Positions 10,280-20,562 of a stretch of DNA of 64,000 nt are shown here, one piece after another. How positions within the stretch are numbered: the stretch's first letter is position 1; each line of letters opens with the position of its first letter. The DNA is from Isoetes taiwanensis (lineage: Eukaryota; Streptophyta; Lycopodiopsida; Isoetales; Isoetaceae), in assembly GCA_021234155.1 (NCBI GenBank), contig JAJEKV010000078.1:1056001-1120000 (forward strand). Reading direction: 5' to 3'. Position numbers and translations under genes: made by a program. The notes beneath the pieces were generated by a model. The model saw only the letters and a list, made by a program, of their open reading frames with translations. It was not told the DNA's origin and made no database searches.

Positions 10280-13200
10280 TACTCTCCTATTCTCCTATGA
10301 TTCTCTATTTTGATTTCTTCTAGTCTGAGGATAGGGCTTCTATCTATTCCCTTTTTCTCTTCCGTTTGCAGAGCGTTTTTTCCCCTCTTCCTTGAAGGCG
10401 GTGTGGTTTAGTTCCGTTGCAGATCATGTATGCAGTTCTTTCAATTTCGGTGCTGGATTAGCATTGGGTTCTTTTTCTTTTGGCTTGTTCGTACCTGTGA
10501 TGCGGGCTGAGGGACGGCGCCAGGATGTCTCTGGAGCCATGTGGTCAGATGGATCGAGTCTTGTCCGATGAAGCTGTGGACCTGCCATACAAAGGAGGTT
10601 TTGTTCTTTATCGATTTGAACTTTTGGCCTTTGTTTTCTTCGTAGCTTTGGTGCACAGGTTAGTTTTCTTTGCCAGATTGATTTTCGTCACAGCTTTTTA
10701 TGGTTCTGTTTTCTATTTCGGATTTACTGTGTCGGTGGATTAGCCATATCCAAGTTCCCTTATTCCAAATCGCTTGAGTTTTTGCCTATCGGTCTAGATT
10801 CAGAGGACGATCTGGGCTATTCCACAAGCCACATTCACTCTATTGCACAAACTGGTATTGAATCCGGTTCAGATCGGCTTTTTCCTTAAGATCTGACCAT
10901 GCTGGGCTGGTAACTTATATTCCGTCTTAGCTATCCGATTGATTCTTCCCCAGATCTTCTCAAGTTGTTGTTGGGCGAACCATCTTGTCTTGGCGACTTG
11001 CCACTACGAATCAACTAGTCTTACAGCCTGCCTTCTTTCCGTTTGTTTATCCTGTTAAGACTTCCTTGCCTTGTTCAATTGTCTGTCGCATAGCTTTTTG
11101 GATTTCAAGGAGTCGGTGATTGCCCCTCTTGATTTTGTCTCGGCTGATTGGATCCGTGGGAGGTGGTTGTCTTTTCTTCTCAGTTGTTTTTTTCCTTAAT
11201 AGCTAATTCCTGGGGTTTTCAGCAGTCGATCTGCCAAAGTTGGCTTCATGATTCACCGTTTCCAGGCCGGAGCATCCACCGCCTGTCGCTGGCGCAGGTT
11301 CAACAGCCGGGAATACCGGGCGCCGGTTTCCCCTCCTCCTTCTTACATTGGGATACCGGGTGTCCTCTTGTCCATTTCTTTGTGATAAGTTCTTGGTTTC
11401 TTGCCGTGTGGAGAATTTCTTGTTGTTTTTTCTTGGGGTTGGTTGGCATAACATTTATGTCTTTGGCTTGGTCTTTTTATTATCACGGTTCTCCTGCTTT
11501 GCTCCAATTTAATTGCTGAGTGTTCGGATTGTTTCGCTTTTGTCATACTCCTATGGCCCTAGTTCATAGGCTGGTAAGATTATGCATTGATCTTAGTATT
11601 CGCCGGAGCTTTGCATGGATTGCACACAGCTTGGGTTGCACTTGGGTTGCACTGAATTTGCATAGTAGCTTTTTGGTATCTTGTTACATCGGGGCTTCGA
11701 TGTCAGTTGTTTCTTTACATTGCATGTCTCATATTGTGATCATATTGGGAGTTTAGGCTCATGCCGCTTTTTCATAAGGTATTTGGCCTGGTCTTTTGCT
11801 AACATTTGGCATGCAACCTCTGTTCTGTCCTTATTTATGCGCATTCTGCATCTTATGGTTTGACCGTCTTCTTGTGATGATTTTGCGCATGGCTTTCTTT
11901 TGTGACAAAGAGGTATGTTTCTCACATGTTTTCTGGCTAAATGCCTTGGGATTTGTTTGTTCTTTACGGATCGGCATCTGCTCTGCTAACTCTATTTTAA
12001 TGCAGGTATTTTGATCCCTTTACCTTTATTTTCATCTTGCCATGTTCCTGCTGTTCCAATTGTCTCTTGAATTGGTGGGCTATGTTACTGCGTTGTCAGC
12101 TTCAAGTGTTTCCATATGCCTCGTTTTCAGGTTAGATACATTGTTCTTGTTCCTTTAAGTTCCATTCGTTCTATGGTCAAGTTACTTCCCGTGCTCCATT
12201 GGCTCTTGTTGGATGCGTTTTGCGTTTACCAACTTCTTCTTTTCCTTCAGTTATTTTGTCGATATTCAAGGTTTTTTATGTTTTGATCTATTGTGTGCTT
12301 GCACCTTGTTTTCTCATTTTGCATTGTAATTATTTTATCATTCTTGGGCATTGTTCAAGGTTTCTGTTTATGATCCATTTATGTATGTCGTGACTCCGCT
12401 CTTTTTCGGTGCCTTGTGGTGGATTCTTAGTGTTGACATTCGGAAGTTTATTAGATACTACAAGCTATGGTCCATTTTTTGTGGTTCCATTTGCCCTCTT
12501 GATTTTCGTTTTCTTGTCCTCATCTTGTTTACACATTTTGCTCTATTTTTTTTTTCTTGTTTTGCTTTGTCACTTTGTTTGCCGTTGGAGTTTCGTTAGT
12601 CTCATTATCGCCTCTTCTCCATACATGGGTTGTCCCAAGTTGCTCTAGTTCATCTTAGTTCTTTATACTCCCAATCTAGCTCCTTAGGTTCCATCACTCA
12701 AGTTCAGTTATATTACTTTTTCACCTTTTTGTTTACTGTTCTTATATGAGTTGTTTCTATTTTTATTACTCCCAATCCTTTTTTAGTCTATTTGCTTGCT
12801 TCATTATGGGCCATCTGTCCTTTCATTTTGGTTCATACTTCATCTCTCTTTCGTCAGTTGCGTTAGCCAGGTCTCAATTCCTTCTCTTCTTAGCTTCTAA
12901 TGGTCTCCTTTCCACTGGCTTCCATATTACGTTTGGTTCCATTTGTCCCCATTATGTTGCTTTAGATTGCTTTGTTTAGGGTGTCATTTTGCTCTTTTCA
13001 TTTTTATTGCCCTATGCTCCGGTTGCTCCATCTCTCTTGATTTGCATTTGCTCCTTGTTCCTCCTATTTCTCTCACTTACCCTCTTGAAGCGTCTTTTGG
13101 TTTTCCATACGTATCATCTAGGAGCATTGTTGTGCGTATACACAAAGGTCTTATTTCTCAGGGTTTTGGCAGCCTTAGTCAGGTTTGTTTGCAAGCATGC

Positions 13201-14724
13201 TTTCTTTGATCCCATATCCACTTCTCGCATGCAGGTTTACAATGGGTTTTTAGTTCAGTTATTTCCTAATTTCTATGCGAGCATTTCTCTTTGATGTCAT
13301 AGTCGATTTCTTTGCCACATATTCTCTTTGATTTCATAGTCGGCTCTTGCAAGCATATTAGAATAACTTCTCAATTATGTAGTTCGACATCTAGTTTATT
13401 TGTGTGTATTGGCACAATTATCTTTCTTTAAGTATCTTGTGTGTTTTGATTCGTATTTTCAATATTGTTCGTTTTTGCGCACATTGATTTGTTTCTTTGA
13501 GGTTCGCTCATTCTATTTTCCTCGTTACATCATGATTTCACAATCATTGCTCGATTGTTTTTGGTTGTTCATGTGTGAGGTGTTTGGCCTGGTAGGAGCA
13601 TGTTTAGCCCCATTGTCTCTTGTCTTCCTTTATTTCATGTTTTTTCGTTGGATTCCTCAATTTCCGTTACTCCTTCTGTTTTATTTGCTCCATGTTGCCC
13701 CTTTTTGTCACCTTAGATAATATTGTTCTTCTTACTCTCCGACATGCGTTGTGTTTTTCAGTCCTATTCGTTATTTGTGCCCTATTACCCCTTTTTGCCA
13801 CTGTCACAGTTCTCTTATTTCTCTTTTTGTATATGGGCGTATCTGGTTTTAGCTAATGCCTTCTGCTTCTCTAATCCTTTTTTAGCATTATAACTCATTT
13901 GTTTCATTTGATCTTTGATCCATGCATAGGATATCATGTATATTGTTCGTGGTTTTGTTGTTCCAATCATCGTACCTTTGTATGTTCATCTGATGTTACC
14001 TCTAGCATTTTCGCCAGTAGTTTTTCTCGTCTCGATGCCAGTTGTGCAACTATTCCAATTTGGCCATATGGGTTCTAGTTTTGTCCTTTTGCTTGGTAAG
14101 TTCTTGTTCCTGACATTGTTTCATTAACCCATTGTCCCTATGGCATTTTTCCTTATACTTTCATAAGTTCTTTTGATCCTTTTTTTGCATGCCACATTTA
14201 GTCATTTGCTTCAGATTAACTTTTGCTTCGCATGGGTATTGATCCCTTTGTGCCATTTACTCGTGGTTGGTACCTTTTGTTCTTTTTATGTCGTTGTTTT
14301 TCGGTGTTTTCACTCCGGTCTTTTGCATAACTTTTCTATGCTTCTAAATGTGAGTTGTGCACCTTTGCCAAGTGCGCTAAAATTTTTTATGCTTAGTCCG
14401 GTTTATCACAGTTGTCCTTTTTGCTCGAGGTTCTGTTTCTTTTCTTGATATCATCATTCCAGTTATTATGTATTCCCTGGACATGTTTTTGCTATTCTAA
14501 TCCATCCATTTGCCATTGCTTCATTATCTAAATGTGCTTTTTTCCCTCCTTTGCTCATCTCTTTTCCATATTTTCCCTTTTTCCCAGTACTTGGTGCCTT
14601 TTTTCTCCATTTGTTCCAGTCTATCAGTCGATTTGTTTGTTTCTAGGTGTTTTATATTGGGTCACTTGGGTCACTTGGGTGTTTGTTTCTATATCTTTCA
14701 CGTGATCTTTTGTCTCTATTTGTG

Positions 14725-14845
14725 AATTCACTTGTGCATTTGTGCATTCTATTTGTGCATTCTATTTGTGCTTCATTTGTGCTTCATTTGTGCATTTGTG
14801 CTTTTGTTGCATTTGTGCTTCATTTGTGCATTCTATTTTGTTGCA
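14725..14845 (+). repeat. Short tandem repeats of TTGTGCATT/TTGTGCTTC
   Basis: About ten copies of variants such as ATTTGTGCATTCT and CATTTGTGCTT lie in tandem. A shorter doublet, GGTCACTTG, is nearby at 14659-14680. They lie in the most T-rich part of the block. Confidence 0.75.
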
Positions 14846-15667
14846 GTGACCTTTGTAGACTCGTTCCTCCCTTTATTCCACATTTTCAATCGCTTTTATT
14901 AGATTCTACATGGTTCATTATGGGTGTGGTGCGCTCCATTTGCTATACATTCCTCATTATCTCGGTAGCTCCATTTTGATATCATTTCTCTATTTTGGTT
15001 GTGTTTGCATTGTTTCCTTAATTTATTTTCTTTAGCTTATTGTTTCGTTTAACTCTAGTGACATTATTACTATTTTAGTCACATTGGTTCCTTCTTTGGT
15101 TTCTTTGTCTTCTTGCTATTTTTCTATTGCTAGTTAGGGTAGTTTGTTTTTATAGGATCTTTGTTAGTGTAGTATTTATTGGACATTAGTCAGTTGAGAT
15201 CGTTACTTTGATGATGACATCATGTTCGTGGCTCTGTCTGCTGTTGTCCCATAAGTTCCTTCCCTCATCTCTTACTGCATTTTTCCTTTGTCTTCTTCAT
15301 TCTTATGTTCCCGTTTCCATCTCTCATAGCATTCCTCCATCATGTTCTCCTTCATTTTATTTATTCCATTGTTTGCATTCCGACATTACTTGCTCTTTCT
15401 GCTTCTTCATTGTTCCTTTGTCTCTGTCTTCTCTTTATCCCCTTTTTCCCCCATTTTTTCTTAGCTTCCTCTTCCTTTGTTTTACTCTGATTGCCGTTAG
15501 CCTTATCTATGCATTTTTTTCCAGTGACCTTGTAGACTCGTTTCTCCCTTTCTTTATACTATATTTCTCTTTAGCTTCTCTTCCTTTCAGTTTCCATGCT
15601 GAGTAGTTTTTTGAGTTTGTTCCTCTTCTATCGGCCAGTATATGCCTATCATAGGACCCATCCTAGG

Positions 15668-15824
15668 AATGCCACGGTTCTATTGCGACAGCAATAGAAC
15701 CGACATTCCTTGGATGGGGACGTCCCTTTGTCACTCCTCCTATTTATTCAGCCTCTCTTCATTGTTCTATCATCGGCGTTCTCTTGAGCTAGATTTCTCC
15801 TTCTTCTCTATCCTATCAGTTTCC
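15668..15824 (+). repeat. 157-bp direct repeat, copy 2
   Basis: Identical to 10123-10279 by eye. It is immediately preceded by the 36-bp sequence that also terminates the block at 16597-16632. Confidence 0.85.
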
Positions 15825-15909
15825 CTCACCCTCCCTCCCTTGATGGTTTTTTCATTTGATCGTGTTCGTTATTTCTTTTTCTATGTCCTTTACATTTGCA
15901 TTCGTTATT

Positions 15910-16235
15910 TCCTCAGCGTGGCTTTGTAGCCTTTTGAGGCATACTTATTGATTTACTCTTTCTCGGCATGGCACTAGTATTTTATTCATTCATGTTTTCT
16001 CTCGGTGTGGCTTTGTAGCCTCTGAGTCAATATTTATTATTCATGTTTTCTCTCGGCGTGGCGTTGTTGCCTCTGAGATCATATTTATTGTTTTTTCTCG
16101 GCGTGGCGCTGTAGCCTCCGAGGCAGCACTAATCGGTTGTTTTTTCCCGCGATGGTCATTCCGCGGACGGTTCCCGATTGGTCGGCTGTTGTTTCTTTCT
16201 CGGCGTGGCCCCAGAGCCTCCGAGTCTTCTTGCCT
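15910..16235 (+). repeat. CTCGGCGTGGC...CCTCCGAG interspersed repeat
   Basis: About six copies of a 27-30 bp unit begin CTCGGCGTGGC and close with CCTCCGAG or CCTCTGAG. Each can fold into a stem of CTCGG with CCGAG. Spacers are T-rich and variable (about 30-60 bp). Their even spacing near the 3' end suggests a structural or regulatory role in the element, but this is inference. Confidence 0.6.
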
Positions 16236-16610
16236 ATGGCATCTAACTCATTGACGGGTTATTTTTCTTTCAGCCTTGATTCCGCAGGATTGTTTAAGGC
16301 TTTGTGGTTGCCATAGCGCGTGGGGTCGTGCTTCAACTATTTGCTTGGGTTTCCTCAAAAACCTAAGAAGGCGTGGTTCTTCTTCCCGATGAGGAGCAGT
16401 CACCGGGTCTTCTCACCTTTGCATCGACCAAGTGGCGGATTAAACCATTTTTATGTTGTATTCTTCAGTTTCATCATGCTCTCGATGATTGTCTAGTTTT
16501 CGGAGCATTTAAAATTCATATTTCCAAATTTATCTATCCCTAGTGAGGGATCCATTTGTACTCAATGTTTTACAAAGCTCAATGAGAACACCACTTCCAG
16601 TATATGCCTA

Positions 16611-18079
16611 TCATAGGACCCATCCTAGGAATCCCAATTTAATTGAATGATGGTTAGTCTCCAGTAGGGTGTACCTAGTTAGCGACATAGCGTCTCTGTT
16701 GCTTCCCACTCGCTGTCTTTTGGATGCTGATGGCACGTCCATGACATTGGCGTCGTGAACATCACTTTCCCTCCAGAGAATGAAGGAACCCAGGGCCTCA
16801 CCTAAAGTTCTTGCATCTGGAGTAGGCCAACAGAGAACATGATGCCCCTCAAACACAGCTAGAACACCAACACTCACAAGTCCATCTGGGACGTCTTTAA
16901 AATGGCATCGCTCCCTGGCTCCTATGGCTCCTTTGGCAACTGCCCGACCGTCTTTGAATAGGTACACATCCTGCACAAAAAAATGAATCAGATCCAGAGC
17001 AAAGTTGTAGCAGATGGTCCCTAGCTGGTGAAATTGGGCGGGCACCCAATTTGCTCCCTGTTGTAATGGTCCTTAGCGGGTGAAATTGGGCGCCCAATTT
17101 GCTCCCTGTAGTAGTGCTCCTAAGCGGGTGAAATTGGGCACCCGCCCGATTTGCTCCCTGTTGTAGTCGTCTTTTGTGTGAAATTGGGCGGGCGCGCCCA
17201 ATTTGCTCCCTGTTGTAGTGGTCATTGGCAGGTGGAATTGGGCACCCGCCCAATTTGCTCCCTGTTGTAGTAGTCCTCAACGGGTGAAATTGGGCACCCG
17301 CCCAATTTGTTCCCTGTTGTAGTCGTCCTTGGCAGATGAAATTGGGCGGACGCCCAATTTGCTCCCTATAGTAATGGTCCTTAGCAATTGAAATTGGGCA
17401 CCCGCCCAATTTGCTACCTGTTGTAGTGTTCCTTAGCAGGTGAAATTGGGCGGGCGCCCAATTTGCTCCCTATAGTAATGGTCCTTAGCAATTGAAATTG
17501 GGCACCCGCCCAATTTGCTACCTGTTGTAGTGTTCCTTAGCAGGTGAAATTGGGCGGGCGCCCAATTTGCTCCCAGTTGTAGTGGTCCTTAGCAGTTGTA
17601 ATTGGGTACCCGCCCAATTTGCCACCACAGGTGGTATACATGAATGATACATAGTTACTCAGGAGGTCTATCTGCCCATACATAGTTACTCAGGAAGTCA
17701 AACTGGGCACCCACCCTAGTTGGCCCTGCACATCAGATGTTGGGGGTAGATTCTACCTGGGTATGAAATTGGACAGCAACCCGATTTGCTAACCCAGCTG
17801 GAATATAATTTGGCCATTCGCATCTACCTGGGGTGTCTAATTGGGTTGTAACCAGGACAACTTCTATGCTACCCTAGCTAGAATCTAGGCTACATCAGTT
17901 ATGTTGGGGGGATCGGACATGCATCTCTCAAATTAAAATTTATTGGGCATCAAATAATCTTCTCATCAATAATGTTCTATACTAATCCAGGCATCACAAT
18001 ATCAGCGCATGCAAGCCAAAGTGGCAAAGAATAAACGTATAAACTGAAAGAAATTTACCTTCGGTGAAGCGCACGCCAT
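16611..18079 (-). CDS. Gene A: small DUF8039-like protein, two exons
   Basis: Exon 1 is proposed at 18079-18059 (MACASPK), followed by donor AAG/GTAAAT. Exon 2 starts at 16970 after TTGTGCAG and is in phase, giving a protein of about 126 residues. Exon 2 contains VYLFKDGRAVAKGAI and, about 50 residues on, TLGEALGSFILW. This resembles the C-terminal domain (DUF8039) of plant proteins associated with Ptta/En-Spm transposons; role unknown. A basic patch, SASKRQR, follows. The last few codons (GFLGWVL) are encoded by the 36-bp end of the adjacent pyrimidine-rich block, so the true 3' end was probably lost to that insertion. The 1.09-kb intron holds array 1. It diverges from gene B across a short spacer. 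The splice model is inferred. Confidence 0.45.
17030..17626 (-). repeat. Palindrome array 1, about 12 units of about 52 bp, in the gene A intron
   Basis: Each unit has AAATTGGGC...GCCCAATTT and a spacer like TGCTCCCTGTTGTAGTGGTC. Centres alternate between GGGCGGGCGCCC and its reverse orientation GGGCACCCGCCC, and one unit (about 17185) has an extra GC. The part from 17640 to 18058 holds diverged copies (for example near 17700 and 17770) and then plain sequence. Confidence 0.9.
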
Positions 18080-18609
18080 CCGCTGAACAAGTAGCCGCCC
18101 AAGAGTGTGAGAGAATGAAATGGCTAAGCCGCCCTAGAAAGTACTTCAAAATTCAAATCTCCCCCCAAAATTCAAATTCTAATTTTAAAATCAAAATCGA
18201 GCGGGCGGGGCCGTAACAATTTAATTTTAAATTCAAATTCGAGCGGGCGCCCGTAACACGTCTACATTAATTTAAAAATCCGCCACGTCTACATTAATTT
18301 AAAAATCCGCATTGAATGTTTGGGACACATTTATTGCAAAGTCTATTTTTATTGTTTATTCTTATGGTCTATATTTAGTTAAAAAAGGTCTATGTTTAAG
18401 GCTCACCATTTGCATGGCTGCCACTTGTCATTCACCTGTGCAACCTCACCGCCCATTCCTTTTCGCTTGCTCATTCATTCCTTTCCGACAACACTTGCCT
18501 GTAGTCTTCTTCTCTGAGGATCACGCTGCGCCTGTCGTCTTCAAAGTGATTGCGCCAGGTTTCATATCTTCTAGCCGCTGTTTCTGAGCATCCAAGCGCC
18601 ATTGTTTTG
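18080..18609. promoter_or_regulatory. Divergent promoter spacer between genes A and B
   Basis: The 530-bp spacer separates the proposed starts of gene A (18079, minus) and gene B (18610, plus). It contains two GAGCGGGCG motifs (about 18199 and 18241), a 24-bp direct duplication ending TTTAAAAATCCGC (about 18259-18310), and CT-rich sequence upstream of the gene B ATG. No clear TATA box position was assigned. Confidence 0.4.
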
Positions 18610-20012
18610 ATGGAACGTCGACCCTTGAAGGGAGGAAAAGGTACTGTTTTTCGTTCAGCTTTAGTTTATTATATTAGTGCAGGCGATAAGTCACTGGCCA
18701 TAAGCAGTCAGCTATCTTACATGCACCTTTTATGGTTTCTATGCTTCTGAACCCTCTGGCGCGGACCTCTGGCCCCTTGGTTGTTACTAAGTACCTGAAA
18801 AGCTGTTTCCTCTGCACCAAGCTACCCTCTGGCACATTGGATCTTTCTAAGTACCACAAAAGTTGTTTCCATGCTTCCACACACCCTCTGCGGGTGCCGA
18901 AAAGCTGTTTTCATGCTTCTAAACCTACTTTGGGGGTAGAAATTGGGCAAGAGCCCAGTTTGATGTCCTCTTGCCTCTTTCCGTGATTCCAAACCTTCTC
19001 TGGGGTGGCCAATTGGGCGGGCGCCCAATTTGGCACCCTCTTGGCTATTTCCGTGCTTCCATACCTCCTCTGGGGTGGCAAATTGGGCGGGCACCCAATT
19101 TGGCACACTATTGGCTCTTTCCGTGCTTTCAAACTTCCTCTTGTGGGGCAAATTGGGCGGGCACCCAATTTGAAACCCTCGGTTATTTCTGTGCTTCCAT
19201 ACCTCCTCTGGGGTGGCAAATTGGGCGGGCGCCCAATTTGGCACCGTCTTGGCTCTTTCCGTGCTTTCAAACCTTCTCTTGTGGGGCAAATTGGGCGGGC
19301 GCCCAATTTGATACCCTCTTGCCTTTTTCCGTGCTTCTAAATCTCCTCTGGGGTGGCAAATTGGGCGGGCGCCCAATTTGGCACCCTCTTGGCTCTGTCC
19401 GTGCTTTCAAACCTTCTTACAGGGGCAAATTGGGAGCCCAATTTGATACGTAGGGCCTTTCAGGTGTTTCCAAACCTCCTTCAGGGTGGCAAATTGGCGG
19501 GGCCCAATTTGAAGCCCTCTTGGCTTCTTTCCGTGCTTTCAAACCTCCTCTTCGGGGCAAATTAGGCAGCCCAATTTGATACCACGCCTTTTCCGTGCTT
19601 CCAAACCTCCTCTGGGGTGGCAAATTGGGCGGGCGCCCAATTTGGCGCCCTCTTGGCTCTTTCCGTGCTTTCAAACCTCCTCTTCTGGGGCAAATTGGGC
19701 GGGCGCCCAATTTGATGTCCTCTTGCCTCTTTCCGTGATTCCAAACCTCCTCTTGTGGGGCAAATTGGGCGGGCGCCCAATTTGGCACCCTCTTGCCTCT
19801 TTCCGTGCTTCCATACTCCTCTGGTGTGGCAAATTGGGAGGGCTTCAATTTGTCTCCCTCTTGCCTCTTTCCGTGCTTTGAAACCTTCTATGGGAGGCAT
19901 CCCCTACCTTGTTTTAATGCTTGCATACACCACTAATGGAATTAATGAATGATGTTATGCAGCACCCATGGCCAGAACTAAACAAACTCCACGTGTACCT
20001 GGATCTGGCCAT
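18610..20012 (+). CDS. Gene B, 5' exons: N-terminus resembling the histone H3 tail
   Basis: Exon 1 runs from ATG 18610 to 18640 (MERRPLKGGK plus one base) before donor AAAAG/GTACTG. Exon 2 opens at 19973 after TTATGCAG and joins in phase, adding AP and then MARTKQTPRVPGSGH (19978-20022). MARTKQT is identical to the first seven encoded residues of histone H3, and GGKAP also occurs in the H3 tail. The ATG at 19978 could itself be used as a start, which would expose ARTKQT after methionine removal. A TAG follows at 20023-20025 in the edge of an inserted MITE, and the frame of the main body (20563 onward) differs by one, so this copy is interrupted as assembled. The intron 18641-19972 holds array 2. 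Confidence 0.4.
18935..19880 (+). repeat. Palindrome array 2, about 14 units of about 68 bp, in gene B intron 1
   Basis: Units contain GGCAAATTGGGCG, a GG centre and CGCCCAATTTGG, with spacers like CACCCTCTTGGCTCTTTCC and GTGCTTTCAAACC. The palindrome is the same as in array 1, but the spacer is unrelated and the period is different. Some units have shrunken centres (for example near 19430, 19495 and 19565). Confidence 0.9.
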
Positions 20013-20014
20013 TA

Positions 20015-20560
20015 GAGGTAATTGAGATCTCCTTTTGTCCCCATAAGAATCCTCCAATAGAATGAGTACTCTACATCAAACTGCAATTAATGCGGCATTA
20101 ACAACTTCATTGTTGTTTTTCCCTATAACTTTTGATCTACTCATGAAAATCTTTGCGGGCGTTTGTTGCATTAGATGAGAATGAAAAGATCTTTCAAGTG
20201 ATATATATGGTTATGACGTATTTCAATACAAGCCATATGTGTTAATCTTAAAAAATATGGTTTTTTGCTCTTTTCTTATATATTTACATCCCAAAAGATA
20301 TAATAATGGGTTGTCATTAGAAAGATCTTGAGGAGACGAATCCATTGCCACAAATAGTGTTCGAATCGGAGTTTTTGATCAAAAGTTATAGTAGAAAAAT
20401 GACACTGCAAAAGTTAGTTAGAACCGCATTAATTCATCTGCCGCCACATAATCTTTGGAATAAAATACACCGGAGCTCTTCTCTTATTGGACAGTTTAAA
20501 AAGCTGATGTGGCTTTTTAAGCATCCCTTAATGGGACAAAATGAGATCTCAAATTACCTC
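20015..20560. mobile_element. MITE with about 40-bp imperfect TIRs and TA target duplication
   Basis: The left end GAGGTAATTGAGATCTC, continuing to TTTTGTCCC, is mirrored by the right end GGGACAAAATGAGATCTC then AAATTACCTC. TA flanks both sides (20013-20014 and 20561-20562), as for Tc1/mariner-type insertions. The 546-bp interior is AT-rich without coding sense. The second gene B copy lacks this insertion at the corresponding place (about 23140-23160). Confidence 0.75.
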
Positions 20561-20562
20561 TA

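Larger units (their letters stand above)
10123..16632 (+). mobile_element. Non-coding, pyrimidine-rich element block bounded by identical direct repeats
   Basis: The 6.5-kb block opens with a 157-bp sequence (10123-10279) repeated without a mismatch at 15668-15824. The second copy is preceded by a 36-bp sequence (15635-15670) that also ends the block (16597-16632). The layout reads as two head-to-tail units sharing start and end, the first 5.5 kb and the second 0.96 kb, or as an LTR-type element with rearranged ends. No reverse transcriptase, integrase or transposase signature is visible in any frame. The open frames are products of T-rich composition. A large non-autonomous retroelement derivative (LARD-like) is the likeliest class, but no target duplication was found. 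Confidence 0.5.

Noticed and set aside
10300-15610. Many plus-strand frames of 60-130 codons rich in Phe, Leu, Ser and Cys
   Set aside because: They follow from the T-rich composition, overlap one another in several frames, and show no family motif.
18822-19900. Frames of 100-184 codons on both strands with repeated IGRPPNLP or WAGAQFD units
   Set aside because: They are translations of palindrome array 2; unit lengths vary and both strands are equally open.
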